Source: Oryza sativa Japonica Group (taxonomy: Eukaryota > Streptophyta > Magnoliopsida > Poales > Poaceae). From it: a DNA stretch of 64,000 nucleotides. A program made the translations under genes and the position numbers. The DNA is taken from positions 26,733,001 to 26,797,000 of the forward strand of contig NC_089039.1 in NCBI RefSeq assembly GCF_034140825.1. The letters are read 5' to 3'. Every line of letters starts with the position of its first letter. Positions within the stretch are counted from its first letter, which is position 1. Positions 25,969 to 36,690 of the stretch are shown here, piece by piece. Under the pieces are notes generated by a model that worked only from the letters and a program-made list of their open reading frames with translations, was not told the origin of the DNA and ran no database searches.

Positions 25969-26390
25969 AATTTTTTTTATTTTTAATTTTTTTATTAAAA
26001 GTTTTACAAAAATAATTTTCCATTTTAAAAATTGACGGAAGTAGTCGCCTACCGCCCTCTGGGAAGGCGATTTTTAAAAATCGCCCTCCCAGAGGGCGGC
26101 GAAAATGACGTGGCAGACGGCCGTTCGCTCTCGGGCGACGGCCGTCAACGAAATTTGCAGGCGGCCCCCTTGCCGCCCTCCGCGAGGGCGATTTTGTACT
26201 GTGCGGGGGGCCGCCTGCAAATGGGCGGCGAGGGGGGGCATGGAATTTTGCAGGCGGCCCCCTTGCTGCCCTCCGCGAGGGCGATTTTGTACTGTGCGGG
26301 GGGCCGCCTGCAAATGGGCGGCGAGGGGGCATGGAATTTTGCAGGCGGCCCCCTTGCCGCCCTCCGCAAGGGCGATTTTGTACTGTGCTC
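25969..26390 (+). repeat. Left terminal inverted repeat of MULE 1
   Basis: The outer part is AT-rich. A perfect-arm hairpin then follows at about 26050-26095 (GGCGATTTTTAAAAATCGCC flanked by CTCTGGGA/TCCCAGAG). Next comes a TGACGTGGCA box at 26106-26115, and then about two and a half tandem units of roughly 94 bp (TTTGCAGGCGGCCCCCTTGC start) up to about 26390. The DNA is very rich in CpG, which makes it a likely methylation target. It faces the P5CDH promoter. Confidence 0.85.
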
Positions 26391-27165
26391 TATATTTTTT
26401 GTATAAATATCAATAGTTATCAAATCTTTTTATATTGAAAACTATACAAGATTAAAATCTCCAAGACTGGTAAAATACAATTTTATTATTTTTTAGGGCA
26501 TATTTGGATTGTTACCGTACAAATATTTTGTTACCGTACAAATATTTTATTAATTTTTAGGGCATATTTGGATTGTTAGTGCCAAATTTTTCTTCACGAC
26601 CAAATATTTGGTAAGGTAAAATTGCATTTGATCATATTTGGTTTGCTGCCAAAATGTAAAATTGTAGTGAAGAATGTTCTACATAATCTTAAATCTAGAT
26701 TACGTATTACCAATGAATAGGCTTCCATTTTCGTGTGTTGTGTGCTAGTGGGAAAGAAGATATGAAGAGGTTGCCTTCAGATTGTCAATTATATAGCGTC
26801 GTTTTCACTGCAATATATGTGAACTCAATGAGATACATTATTCATTAGATGTGACAAGACGATCACGCGTGGGCGTGATTCACTTTATGTAAACAGGCAG
26901 CGCCGAAAGTTGATAGTGATAACTCGAGCTGCCGCTTTTCATGTGTGCTGTTGTAGACTGTGCGCGCTACTGGATCTGACACTACCGTGCAGCGCCGAAA
27001 GTGTGTTGTCGTGAGCATAAGTTGTTCTAGCACCATATGAATGAAAAGAACTATGTAGACGAGACAAACACAAGTAGTACTGCAGTAGTAATAGCAAAAG
27101 TAGTACTGCTTTACAAGTTTGTAAGCCAAAAGAAACGGTCACATAAGGACTGAAGAGGTAGAACA
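26391..27165. other. Non-coding 3' region of the PMD gene inside MULE 1
   Basis: AT-rich DNA lies between the terminal repeat and the PMD stop codon. It contains a small local duplication (GTTACCGTACAAATATTTT twice near 26510-26550) and two copies of GCGCCGAAAG (26900-26909 and 26992-27001), the reverse complement of a motif also found after the PMD gene of the second element. No gene is seen. Confidence 0.55.
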
Positions 27166-30047
27166 CTACTGACGAGGCCTCTTACCCCTGTCCCTCCTAC
27201 CCTGCGCCCTAATGTGCCCGTGGGAGTACGTGAGTCGGTCCGGGGGTACGGCACGGCCAACCCGTCCTGCCTGTACAGGTGTGACCTCTGGCTGCTCCTG
27301 AGTGTGCGCCTCTGGAGCTCCTCCAAGCTGAGAGGAGCCTAGTACGTCGTGGTGGTCTGCACCGTGCAAGTCGTCGTCGTAGAACTGGCTAGTAGGACCA
27401 GTCCTACCGGCGTGAGACGAAGAGGCCCCAGTACCGAAGATCCCAGCTGCAAATCCTGCTGGACAAGGACCATCAGTTTCGTACAGGTATTTAACAGTAT
27501 TAATAAAAAGTAAAGTACCGTGTGGGCGAGGGATCGACGCTCCGTGAGAGGAAGAGCTGGCGAACGCGCCCGAAGAGGTGGCGAACGCCCCTGCGGAGCT
27601 CGTGGAAGCGCCGGTCGTGCCTGCGAACGCGCTCGAAGGCAGACGAGGTCCTGCGATGAGGAAACGTGCAGTTAAAACATGGTGACATAATCGTGCAAAA
27701 GCTGAAACAAAAATGAACTAATATCTGGGCTGAACTGTACCGTGCGAAACCGGTGCTGTAGGTCGCACTGATCCGAAGCTAGGGGCGCTCGAAGGCAAAC
27801 GAGGTCCTGCGAGGATGGATCATCAAGTTATGACGGGGTGATGTTTTCGTACAAAAACAGAAACAAAACTTAAGAAACCTCTGGGCTGAGCAGTACCGTG
27901 CGAAATAGGTGCCGTAGGTCGAGGTCCTGCTCCGACGGTAGGCGCGCGAGGCCGTGGTTGTACCGGACCAGCTGGAGGTACGACGTCCACGGCGCTGCGA
28001 CAGGAGAAGACGCGCATGACCGCACACATCTTCTCCTGCATCCGGTCGAAGGTCACCCTCTGCTCAACGTCAGTCAAGTGCAAACCTCTGTTCAACCTCA
28101 CTTGGACTGCGGTGATATCGGCACTGATATCCCGTGCGGCATCAGCCTATGCAAGATGGAAATAACAAATTCAGTAGTTGTCCTATATTATGCAAGATAA
28201 ATGAAATAATTGTAAGAAGTAATACAAATTGGATGTACCGCCACGAAGTAGTCTCGGTCACGGTGCGTGGGATACGCGTCCGTGACAGCGGCAACGTGCG
28301 GCTCTGGGGCGTCTGGAGTGAAGGTCACACGCGCACGAGTGCGAGGAAGGTACCAACAAAGGTAGTCACGGTAGTTCTCCTCCGTGTGTGGGAAGAGCTC
28401 GTTGATCACCTCCTCTGTAGCTAACACCCAGTCGTCAACGTACTGCTGTACACGTGGAGCCCAAAGTGCGCCTGCTAGCTGTCCCCGTCGAGTCAACCTG
28501 TTAAGAGAGGTAAATTATATGGCTCGATGAAGTAATTATCATAAAAATTTAGAAATGAACAATCCGAACTCACGAGTGGTCGGCAGGGAGGACGGTCGGC
28601 TGCACGTTGCCCGGAAACACCTGCCTAAATCCGAACTGTCTCATCACACGCTGCGGGCAGTGAGGCTCAACGAAAATGTCGAACACCATCGGCAGGATGG
28701 TGAGCCAGTAAGCCTGGTCGCGTGTGCACAAGGACGAAAGTCCTAGCGGTGCTCTCGCAGCGACGACCTCTTCTGTGTACGGCTCCCAGATGACGTCGCT
28801 CGGCTGGAGACGGTCAAACTCGAACACGAAGTCCGGGTAACCACGTCTCACCTGGACGTGAGCGTAACGACGCTGCAATAAACATGATCGGAATTAGACA
28901 TGTTATGTGAAGAAAAAAAAAGACGACTGATAAACTTATAACGCAGCGAAGTTGCACTAACCCCACGTCGACACCAGTAAGTCCCCATCGTGGGACCGTC
29001 CTCTGGCCACTGCGCGCTGCGACCAACCCCGTAGGGTGCGCTGTCCACCACTGGTCGACCTATGGCAAACCTCTCGGCTGCCCAAAGCTGAAGCAACATA
29101 GGGCAGCCAGCGATGATCGCTCCCGCGTCAGTCTTCGTGCACGCCTCACAGAGGGCACGGTACGTGGCTGCTAGCACGGCAGAACCCCAGCTCCACTGCG
29201 GCACGTCCTGTGGCTGAGCATCCGCGATGGACCGTGCGTAGTGGACCAGCCGGAAGTCCACAGCGTGCCCGTGGGTGCTAGTGAACATCACCCACCCGAA
29301 CAACCACAACAGGTACGCCTCAAGGGAGCGTCGGACCGAGTAATCATCAGCGTCAGGGTGCAGAAGGTCCGCCTACAATTAAGAATGAAATGTTAGTACA
29401 AAACACTCATTCGGTCGCAAATAAGCACGTATGATAATAACAACTTATTTACTTACAGTGAACTGGAGCAACCAAGCCTTGCTAGGCCCGACTGTAGAGT
29501 ACGGAGGAAGGGTGGTGGTCGGTCCTAGGTGTGGAAGGCGCATCACCTGCTCGAAGCGCGCAGTGATATCCTCCTTCCACCCAAAAACACCGTCCACGGG
29601 ACCAACTGCTGCTCCCGCCAGCGGTAGCCCGAGCAGGTACGACACGTCCTGCAGTGTCGGAGCCATCTCCCCACAGGGAAGGTGGAACGTGTGCGTCTCA
29701 GGTCTCCAGCGGTCTACAAGAGCGGCAAGGAGTGACCGATCTGCATCCCACCGCTTCGCTGGGTCACGGTCGTCCGCCGCCGCCTCAACAAGCCTACAAA
29801 GTGGTAGAAGGCCTGCCGCACGCAACCTGTATAGAGCAAACTTCAAACATAAGTACAACACAAATCAAAGTTGAGTTGAAATGTGAACATACGCGTACCA
29901 AGGAACGTGACGGGGGTCGACACGCAACCACTCGCGCGACGTGCGTGGACGGAAGGTGCCGAGCTGTGCACCCTCGACTGCCGACAGGAACGAGCGGTGG
30001 TTCCTGTCAATCCCACGGTTCAACAGCGCCGGTGTGTCGTACGCCAT
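27166..30047 (-). CDS. Transposon-borne plant mobile domain (PMD) protein, MAIN/MAIL1-like
   Basis: Nine exons in minus order (30047-29893, 29826-29457, 29372-28962, 28872-28574, 28497-28239, 28146-27897, 27806-27741, 27650-27519 and 27455-27166) join with correct phases into 743 aa, all with GT-AG borders. The PMD core is clear: LLPLCRLVEAA, DRSLLAALVDRWRPETHTFH, LPCGEMAPTLQDVSYLLGLP, then LEAYLLWLFGWVMF and LVHYARSIADA. The last 250 residues are low-complexity and rich in Pro, Ser, Gly and His. PMD is the domain of the Arabidopsis nuclear silencing factors MAIN and MAIL1 and is known in plant transposons; its job inside the element is unknown. It follows the transposase gene by 304 bp on the same strand. 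Copying of a host PMD gene or an old element-specific gene are both possible. Confidence 0.9.
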
Positions 30048-30351
30048 ACCTGCATCAAATAGGTTGATCAGAAACATATAAATAATTAGTTCAACATAAG
30101 TAATAAATGTTGAACTAAGCGAATTACTAACACATATTAAACAAGAGTACAAACAAACAAAAGTGTTTAGTCCGAACACTCATCACGATAACATTATGAT
30201 ACAACACCGAATAATTCGCAATACTACTAGTACAACAATAGTCGGAGGTACTCATTACAACAACATTGAATTGAAATTACACGATAGAAGTATTTAGTCC
30301 GAACACTCATTACATCACAACAGCATTTTATTTCCTAAATCGAAAGCATTG

Positions 30352-33063
30352 TTACACCATAGAATCGCCTGCTGCGCGACGACGCCTTGGCCTTGCGCGC
30401 CTGCTTGTTGTTCCTTCACCAGGTGGTCGCCTACCATCACTTGCCTGTCCAGATGGACTAGCATCTGCGCCGCTTGGAACTTCTGCATTCTTCGGGCATT
30501 TCTTGTAAGTATGGCCGCGCAGATCACACTTGCTGCAGCGTAAAGTCCTCCCACCTGCTTCTGACTCATCCATATCATTTCTGATGCGTCTAGTTTGGCG
30601 TCGACCCTTTTTCACCCTTACCTTAGATGGATCTGGAATATAAAAAACTTGGGCACTCAGCGTTGTGTAAGATCCTGAGATCCCGAACCCATATATCTCC
30701 TCACTCCATGTATGAAAGATTGCTTCTTTCCTGAAATAATTTGAGACGTACACATTGGGAGATATGCCACAATCACCGGCAGCAGCAAGAACGTGTGAGC
30801 AAGGAAGGTGATGAAGCTTCGGCTTCATACAACTGCAGGTACATCCACCATCCGCCTTCAAGACACATTCCTGCACGGCTTGCTTGCGATAGATACCACG
30901 CCTGCTCCTATCAACACACATTATTTCATACCGATGCACTTGTGTGCCTTGAGCAACAACTCGATGTCTCCGTGCCTTTTTGATTTTATCTTCCATGTAC
31001 TTTGTCACTACGTTGCCAAACACTATGTTGTCATCGGCCATGGACGGACCAATTTTCTTGTATTGATCCCTAAAGTACGCTTGCGTGCCGTGAAGGATGA
31101 ATTCAACAATAGCAACCAATGGAAGTACCCGAACTCCTCGCATTACCCAGTTGTACACCTCTGCCAAATTGGTTGTCATTATGCCATACCGAGATCCATC
31201 GGTGTCGAACAATAGAGACCACTTCTCCTTAGGCTCATTCTCATTCCACTGAGTGAAATTTCTGATGGACGACCCTAACCTCCTTCTCATTGTTGGTGGG
31301 TCATCATGTAATGCACCAAGAGGTATGGGAGGCTCGTCACCTTCAACTAGTGGTCTGCGAGATTGCTCATCTGTTTGCTTCGTTGTCAACTCATCCAACT
31401 TGTCCCACAACTCATTAAATTTCTTCTCTTGGTTCTGTGCACAGAGCCTCTTAAAGAGCTCCATAAGATGCTTGTTCTTGAATTGCTTGTAGAAATTTGC
31501 ACCCATGTGACGCATGCACCACCGACTCCGAACATCAGGCCACTTAGCTGGAAGTCCCTTCTCATCCCAACCGTTCTGCAAGTAGTCAATAGCCCGCAAC
31601 ATACCCGCATGACGATCATGTATAAGGCAAACGTTGGGCCTCATACGCACCACTGCAATGTGCACTCTCTCTAGGAACCAGTACCAGCTTTCAGTGTTCT
31701 CACTCTCTACAAATGCAAAAGCCATAGGTAGAACCTGGTTGTTCCCATCACACCCAATTGCTGTCAATATCTGACCTCGGTATTTACCTGTCATAAAAGT
31801 TCCATCTATGCATAGAACAGGTCGACAATGCACAAAAGCATTGATGCAAGCACCCAATGAGAAAAAGGCTCTTTGCAGCACACTCTTTGTTCGATCATCA
31901 ACCGATGTAAATGTATGTAGGTCATAGTACGTATTATTATTCCTCTGGGCAATGGTGGCTAACAAACGAGGCAAATTATCATAAGAAGCATCAAATGTGC
32001 CATACCTCATCTCAATGATCTTTTGTTTGGCTCTCCAGGCCTTTGCATAGCTTATGGTGTACTTGAATTTGTTCTCGATGTGCCTAATAATTGATTTTGG
32101 TTCAAAGCCAATGTTACCAACAACACTGCTGTACATCTCACTTGCCACAAAAGCTGAAGTGATGTTTCGGTGATACTTCTCCACCCCTTGTAAGTAGCAC
32201 TTGTGCTCGGTCACAATGCTAACTTTCCAATAATCATTCCATTTACCCTTATATGCATGGACACGCCACGGACAATCTTCCTTCATGCACCTCACTTCAT
32301 ACACATAATTTGTTGACTTGACCACCCTAAACTCTCTCTGCAAGGAAACTGCCCAATGCTTCACCGCCTCCTTCATCTCATCCTTATGAGCATATCTTGC
32401 ACCCTCAATTACCTCGTTCTCCTTATACTCCCAGGGTACATGATCACCCTCTGATATAACAAGTCCAGAGAAGTCCTCATTTGCCCAATCAGTGGCCATT
32501 ACATCACCTTCCTCATCGGATGATGCGTCGTCGTCCACTTCCTCATTATCCGAATCTTCCCTCTCCATTTCATCAACAATTATACCGACTCTCTCCCCCT
32601 CATCCGCCATGCCCATAGCCTGCTCCTCCCTTGGTTGATTTTCCTCATTTTGCATCGATGGTCCAACAACATCCCCTGCATTGATAGGACCCTCTACATC
32701 TTCGGTTTGCATTGAAACATTTATATCTTTCTCTTGTACCGACACAAATATAACGAGGGGCCATGACCGTTCAAAAGCCATTTCCACATACCGTCTCCAA
32801 GCATCAGTGCTGTCCATCGGCATTAGTTCCCAAAAATAACCTTCTGTTGCACGACTCACTACAACTGACACTGACATTGTGTAGACTTCTTGGTCTATTC
32901 TAAATCCTCTCAACAACCAACTATAAATTGACTGAAATGTTCTCTCCGCAGGCCTATCGATGCCCTTAGATGTCATTACAAAATCTGACAGATCAACACC
33001 ATCTGGACCAAATCTAATATTTCCTTCACCGTGAACTATCTGAAATGTGACCTTACTTGACAT
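30352..33063 (-). CDS. mudrA: MuDR-type transposase (MURA), complete
   Basis: A single open frame of 903 aa starts from MSSKVTF; an ATG six codons upstream is less likely because the related copy at 54407 starts at the matching Met. In order: an N-terminal element-specific domain (LSDFVMTSKGIDRPAERTF), an acidic stretch (about 170-205), the MuDR DNA-binding domain (EAVKHWAVSLQREFRV ... CPWRVHAYKG), the MULE DDE domain with first Asp in CIDGTFMTGKYRG and second in LIHDRHAGM, a SWIM zinc finger (CTCSCMKPKLHHLPCSH), and a CCHC knuckle (CSKCDLRGHTYKKC). The protein should bind the terminal repeats and cut and join the element's ends in the nucleus. No intron is needed within the frame. All family landmarks are present and no break is seen. 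Confidence 0.95.
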   Translation of the reverse strand: MSSKVTFQIVHGEGNIRFGPDGVDLSDFVMTSKGIDRPAERTFQSIYSWLLRGFRIDQEVYTMSVSVVVSRATEGYFWELMPMDSTDAWRRYVEMAFERSWPLVIFVSVQEKDINVSMQTEDVEGPINAGDVVGPSMQNEENQPREEQAMGMADEGERVGIIVDEMEREDSDNEEVDDDASSDEEGDVMATDWANEDFSGLVISEGDHVPWEYKENEVIEGARYAHKDEMKEAVKHWAVSLQREFRVVKSTNYVYEVRCMKEDCPWRVHAYKGKWNDYWKVSIVTEHKCYLQGVEKYHRNITSAFVASEMYSSVVGNIGFEPKSIIRHIENKFKYTISYAKAWRAKQKIIEMRYGTFDASYDNLPRLLATIAQRNNNTYYDLHTFTSVDDRTKSVLQRAFFSLGACINAFVHCRPVLCIDGTFMTGKYRGQILTAIGCDGNNQVLPMAFAFVESENTESWYWFLERVHIAVVRMRPNVCLIHDRHAGMLRAIDYLQNGWDEKGLPAKWPDVRSRWCMRHMGANFYKQFKNKHLMELFKRLCAQNQEKKFNELWDKLDELTTKQTDEQSRRPLVEGDEPPIPLGALHDDPPTMRRRLGSSIRNFTQWNENEPKEKWSLLFDTDGSRYGIMTTNLAEVYNWVMRGVRVLPLVAIVEFILHGTQAYFRDQYKKIGPSMADDNIVFGNVVTKYMEDKIKKARRHRVVAQGTQVHRYEIMCVDRSRRGIYRKQAVQECVLKADGGCTCSCMKPKLHHLPCSHVLAAAGDCGISPNVYVSNYFRKEAIFHTWSEEIYGFGISGSYTTLSAQVFYIPDPSKVRVKKGRRQTRRIRNDMDESEAGGRTLRCSKCDLRGHTYKKCPKNAEVPSGADASPSGQASDGRRPPGEGTTSRRARPRRRRAAGDSMV

Positions 33064-33504
33064 TGTGCCTGATGAAAACAATAACTGCGTTAACCTCGCA
33101 TTTCTGTACTACGCCCTAAGTTACATTCTCTACAATATTGTTCTCTAAATTTCTAAAATTACGTTACATTCTCCAGATCAAACTAAACTACATCTTACAA
33201 TTAACACTACTGTCTATGTCTCAATTCATACTATTATATTCTATGCTCTGTATCTACACATATGTGCTGTGTGCTACAGATGTGCTAAAATATATGGAAC
33301 TAAAACTAAAACGCAACATATATACTCAAACATAACATATTAGTACAAATGCAAAAGATGTATGGGAGCATACCTGTGATGAATTGAGCGAACCAGCAGG
33401 GCTTCGCCGCTCCCCTTCTGCTGCCCTCCCCTCTCTCTCTTTTGTTTTTTTTGGATTTTTAGTGAATATAATGAAATTTCACAGAGGAGGGACTGGGCTT
33501 TATA

Positions 33505-33927
33505 GGGGGAGAGGCAAAAATCGCCCTCCCCCAGGGCGGCAAGGGGGCCGCCTGCAAAATTCCATGCCCCCTCGCCGCCCATTTGCAGGCGGCCCCCCCC
33601 ACAGTACAAAATCGCCCTAGCGGAGGGCGGCAAGGGGGCCGCCTGCAAAATTCCATGCCCCCCTCGCCGCCAATTTGCAGGCGGCCCCCCGCACAGTATA
33701 AAATCGCCCTAGCGGAGGGCGGCAAGGGGGCCGCCTGCAAATTTCGTTGACGGCCGTCGCCCGAGAGCGAACGGCCGTCTGCCACGTCATTTTCGCCGCC
33801 CTCTGAGAGGGCGATTTTTAAAAATCGCCTTCCCAGAGGGCGGTAGGCGACTCCTTCCGTCAATTTTCAAAATGGAAAATTATTTTTGTAAAACTTTTAA
33901 TAAAAAAAATTATAAATAAAAAAAATT
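33505..33927 (-). repeat. Right terminal inverted repeat of MULE 1
   Basis: This mirrors the left repeat: tandem units of roughly 94 bp at about 33520-33745, the TGCCACGTCA box at 33780-33789, the GGGCGATTTTTAAAAATCGCC hairpin at about 33808-33838, and an AT-rich outer end. It would be the promoter-side repeat for the transposase gene, whose start lies about 440 bp away. Confidence 0.85.
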
Positions 33928-35900
33928 CGCCGTCCGCCGCCACCTCCACCGGGAGGGAGACTCTCTCCCTCCCTTCGCCGCCTCATCCACCTGTGTGCCT
34001 CCCGTCTCCCGCCTTCTCCACCGCGCTGCGCTGCGCCGCGCGCCACCTCTTGCCGATCGTTTCTGCGGTTGATGATTCTCTGCAGGCGTAGCTCCGTGGG
34101 AAGCTGGGCGTTTTCCGGTTGTGGTACTGAACTGCTCATGGGGTGATGGCCAAGTGGCCAACATGATTTTGTGAGAGGGTATTTTGAAGAAAAATATAAT
34201 TGAAGAAAGTATACTATATATATGTAGTTTGTGTGTGTGTGATGAAATATAAAGTGCCCTTGTTAATACTGGTGGGTTACTGTTAGACAGACACGGTGCT
34301 TACATGTGGTTAAGCGCTATACTAAGCACTGATGCTAAAAATAAGCACGCTATCTATGAAGCAAACAAAAGCAGTTACATATTGCTAAGCACATCTGTAA
34401 ACACTAGCTGATGTGCGCATCGTCGCATCGACGGCTGGGCGGCTGGCCGGGTGCCACTTCTACAGTTCCACCGCTACAGTTCTTTCCCTTCACAAATCAC
34501 AGTGCAGTCGGAAAATTTACTGTTCCCATCTATTTTTCTTCCCCCTTCCCCCTTAATGCTGTTATTTTCTTGCTGCTGATTGATTGCTCTGGTTGTAGTT
34601 CACTCAATGTTAACACAATGTATATTTCTTAGTCTTTACTGGTGGTTAACTAACTCCATTTATCATTGACCATGTCAAACTGTCAGTTAAGCCTCCTTTA
34701 ATTTGCCTGATGCAGCATGTCTATGCGGTATATATGTATGGTCTTTAATGCAAATGCATAGTACCAAGCTATTTGTCTTGCCCCGACCTTTTTTGTTTCT
34801 TTACATCTTACTCTAGTACTTCTGAAATCTGAATGATATCTTCTGCTTGAATTTCTTTGTCATGGTCAACAAATGAGAAATATAAGGTCTCAAATGTTAA
34901 TACATGACCACTATTCTGCAATAGTTTGTGTTGTCATGCACACCAGATTTAGCATTCGCTTTGTTAGATTCTCTAAAATGTGCAGCTTGAAAACTGTCCC
35001 TAGACATGAAAGTTCCAGAATAGATTGGTTTTTGGTGTCCAGTTAGGAAAAACTGAACATGCAGGTCAACAAGTATCGAAGGTCGATGTAAGTTTTGTAT
35101 TAAGTCTGGTATGCTTTTTGTTGCATCTGTGTATATGATGGTATTGATTCTATCGAACTTGCTTGTTTCTAGGGAATAATTTGAAAAAGAACGAGTTAAT
35201 TTTGAAATAGCTACAAATAAATTATGGTGATGAATCGGATTTGTTCCAAAAGGAGCATGTGTTTATCTCATAGATATCCTTTTGCTCATTCTCAGTGAGT
35301 ATGCTGTATTTACATAATCTCCATTAATGATCATGATTATTGCTTTTCCTGTTGGGCTCTTAAGACTTTATATAGGAGAACCTCTCACTGCATAGGAAAG
35401 TATTGCTTAAATAACAGTCTTGCCGTTTGCAATGCTGCCCTATAATTTCTGGTAACTTTTAGGCTAACCCTAGTTAGTTAATTAGTTTCAGTTTCTAGAA
35501 GACCTTTTGAGCTGTGAAAAAGGGAGGTTCCAAGAATGTATTGCAATGTTGGTGGAGGTAACTTTGTACTCTTCATTCTAACCTAGTATAATTGGCGGTA
35601 ATGTCAGTGCCAGTGTGCCAGAAAGAGGAGCTTTTATTGCTAACTATTTAAGAGTTCAAAACTAGTTAGAATGAATGAATTAGCTTGATTGTGTGCTTTA
35701 ACTCTAGTTAGAATTTAATATTCCGTGTTTCACTTAAATCACTAACTGAAAGATGGTTCACTTAAATCACACCACAATAAATTGATTTTTCCTGGGTGCT
35801 CACCTGTGTTTGGTGTTATGTAGTGACAGAATAGTGTTTTTGGGCCAGAGTTTTTAACTGTTTTTCAGTGGCACCTGCACATAATTACTGAATAGCTCTA
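33928..35900. other. Intergenic, upstream of the MAP65-like gene
   Basis: The first 150 bp next to the transposon end is GC-rich and leader-like (CCTCCACC, CGCCGCC runs); the rest is AT-rich. I see no supported coding region. Whether the GC-rich piece is a displaced leader or a remnant of an older gene cannot be told from the sequence alone. Confidence 0.5.
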
Positions 35901-36068
35901 CTTTTTGTGAGTTTCTGATGGAGGTGGTTCCAGGCTTCCAGGCGGTAAGATTTAGGAGTACTCCCCAAGTTGATCCGGCTAACCAGTTAGCGGCGCCTAT
36001 AAATATCTATCGGCCTCTCCAAGCCGGGCACCGTGCGCCCCTTCTCTCCCACGAGGAAACGCAGAGTG

Positions 36069-36070
<2 letters not shown>

Positions 36071-36112
<42 letters not shown>
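36071..36112. repeat. (CT)21 microsatellite
   Basis: An uninterrupted CT run lies in the probable 5' leader of the MAP65-like gene. Pyrimidine runs are common in plant leaders. A second, interrupted run lies at about 36283-36320. Confidence 0.95.
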
Positions 36113-36114
<2 letters not shown>

Positions 36115-36284
36115 GTTCTCTTCTCTCCTCTCTATAAAGATTGAATTGCTTCTCTGGTTCGATTCCTCCCCATGTTCTTCTCTGTATCTGATTCTTCCCT
36201 CGCTGTATCAGCGTGCGTGACTCCTTTGATCAGAGGAAGCAGGCGGCGGGAGGCAGGCGGCGTGATCAACTAGTGGTTAGCTTC

Positions 36285-36317
<33 letters not shown>

Positions 36318-36690
36318 TCGCAGATTTCGTTGGTTTTCTCCTGTTTAATTTTCTCTCTCGCTTTCTCCTTGCTGGTGTTCGGCGCTGAATGGGTTGATTC
36401 ATGGTGTTTTCTTCATGAATGGGTGTTTAAAACTATATATCTGGTTATTGTTGATTAATGGTGTTTCCTTCCTGAATGGGTGTTTAAAACTCTCTGGTTA
36501 TTGTTGATTTCATGGGTTGATTCACGGTGTTTCCTCCCTAAATGGGTGTTTCTGTTGATTCATGGTGTTTTGGCGGTTTCAACGCAGTAGCAGGTCACGA
36601 TTCTGGGTTGGGTTCATCTGTTGCTGGATCTCTTCTTCGTGTTTTAATCCACTCGCTCTGCTGATTCTCTTTGTTTTCGTGCTTGCAGCC

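Larger units (their letters stand above)
25969..33927 (-). mobile_element. Mutator-like element (MULE) with intact transposase and PMD genes
   Basis: An 8-kb DNA transposon is bounded by long terminal inverted repeats (about 420 bp: 25969-26390 and about 33505-33927). The outer 130 bp of the two repeats differ at only a handful of positions. Inside, on the minus strand, lie a full MuDR-type transposase gene (30352-33063) and a nine-exon plant-mobile-domain gene (27166-30047). Both have open frames from start to stop, so the element looks coding-complete and may be autonomous. Long inverted repeats and a MURA-type transposase place it in the Mutator superfamily. I could not find the expected 8-11 bp target duplication: the flanks (GAATCCCGG left, CGCCGTCCG right) do not match. 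Its left end lies close to the P5CDH promoter. Confidence 0.9.

Noticed and set aside
26155-26390. CRISPR-like array of repeats and spacers
   Set aside because: The units are direct tandem copies of transposon terminal-repeat sequence without unique spacers, in a plant nuclear genome.
25721-26406. Frames across the MULE left terminal repeat and P5CDH leader
   Set aside because: Their repeated peptide pattern simply translates the tandem terminal-repeat units.
30741-31674. Plus-strand frames opposite the transposase gene
   Set aside because: They are antisense to a well-supported 903-aa transposase and show no family feature.
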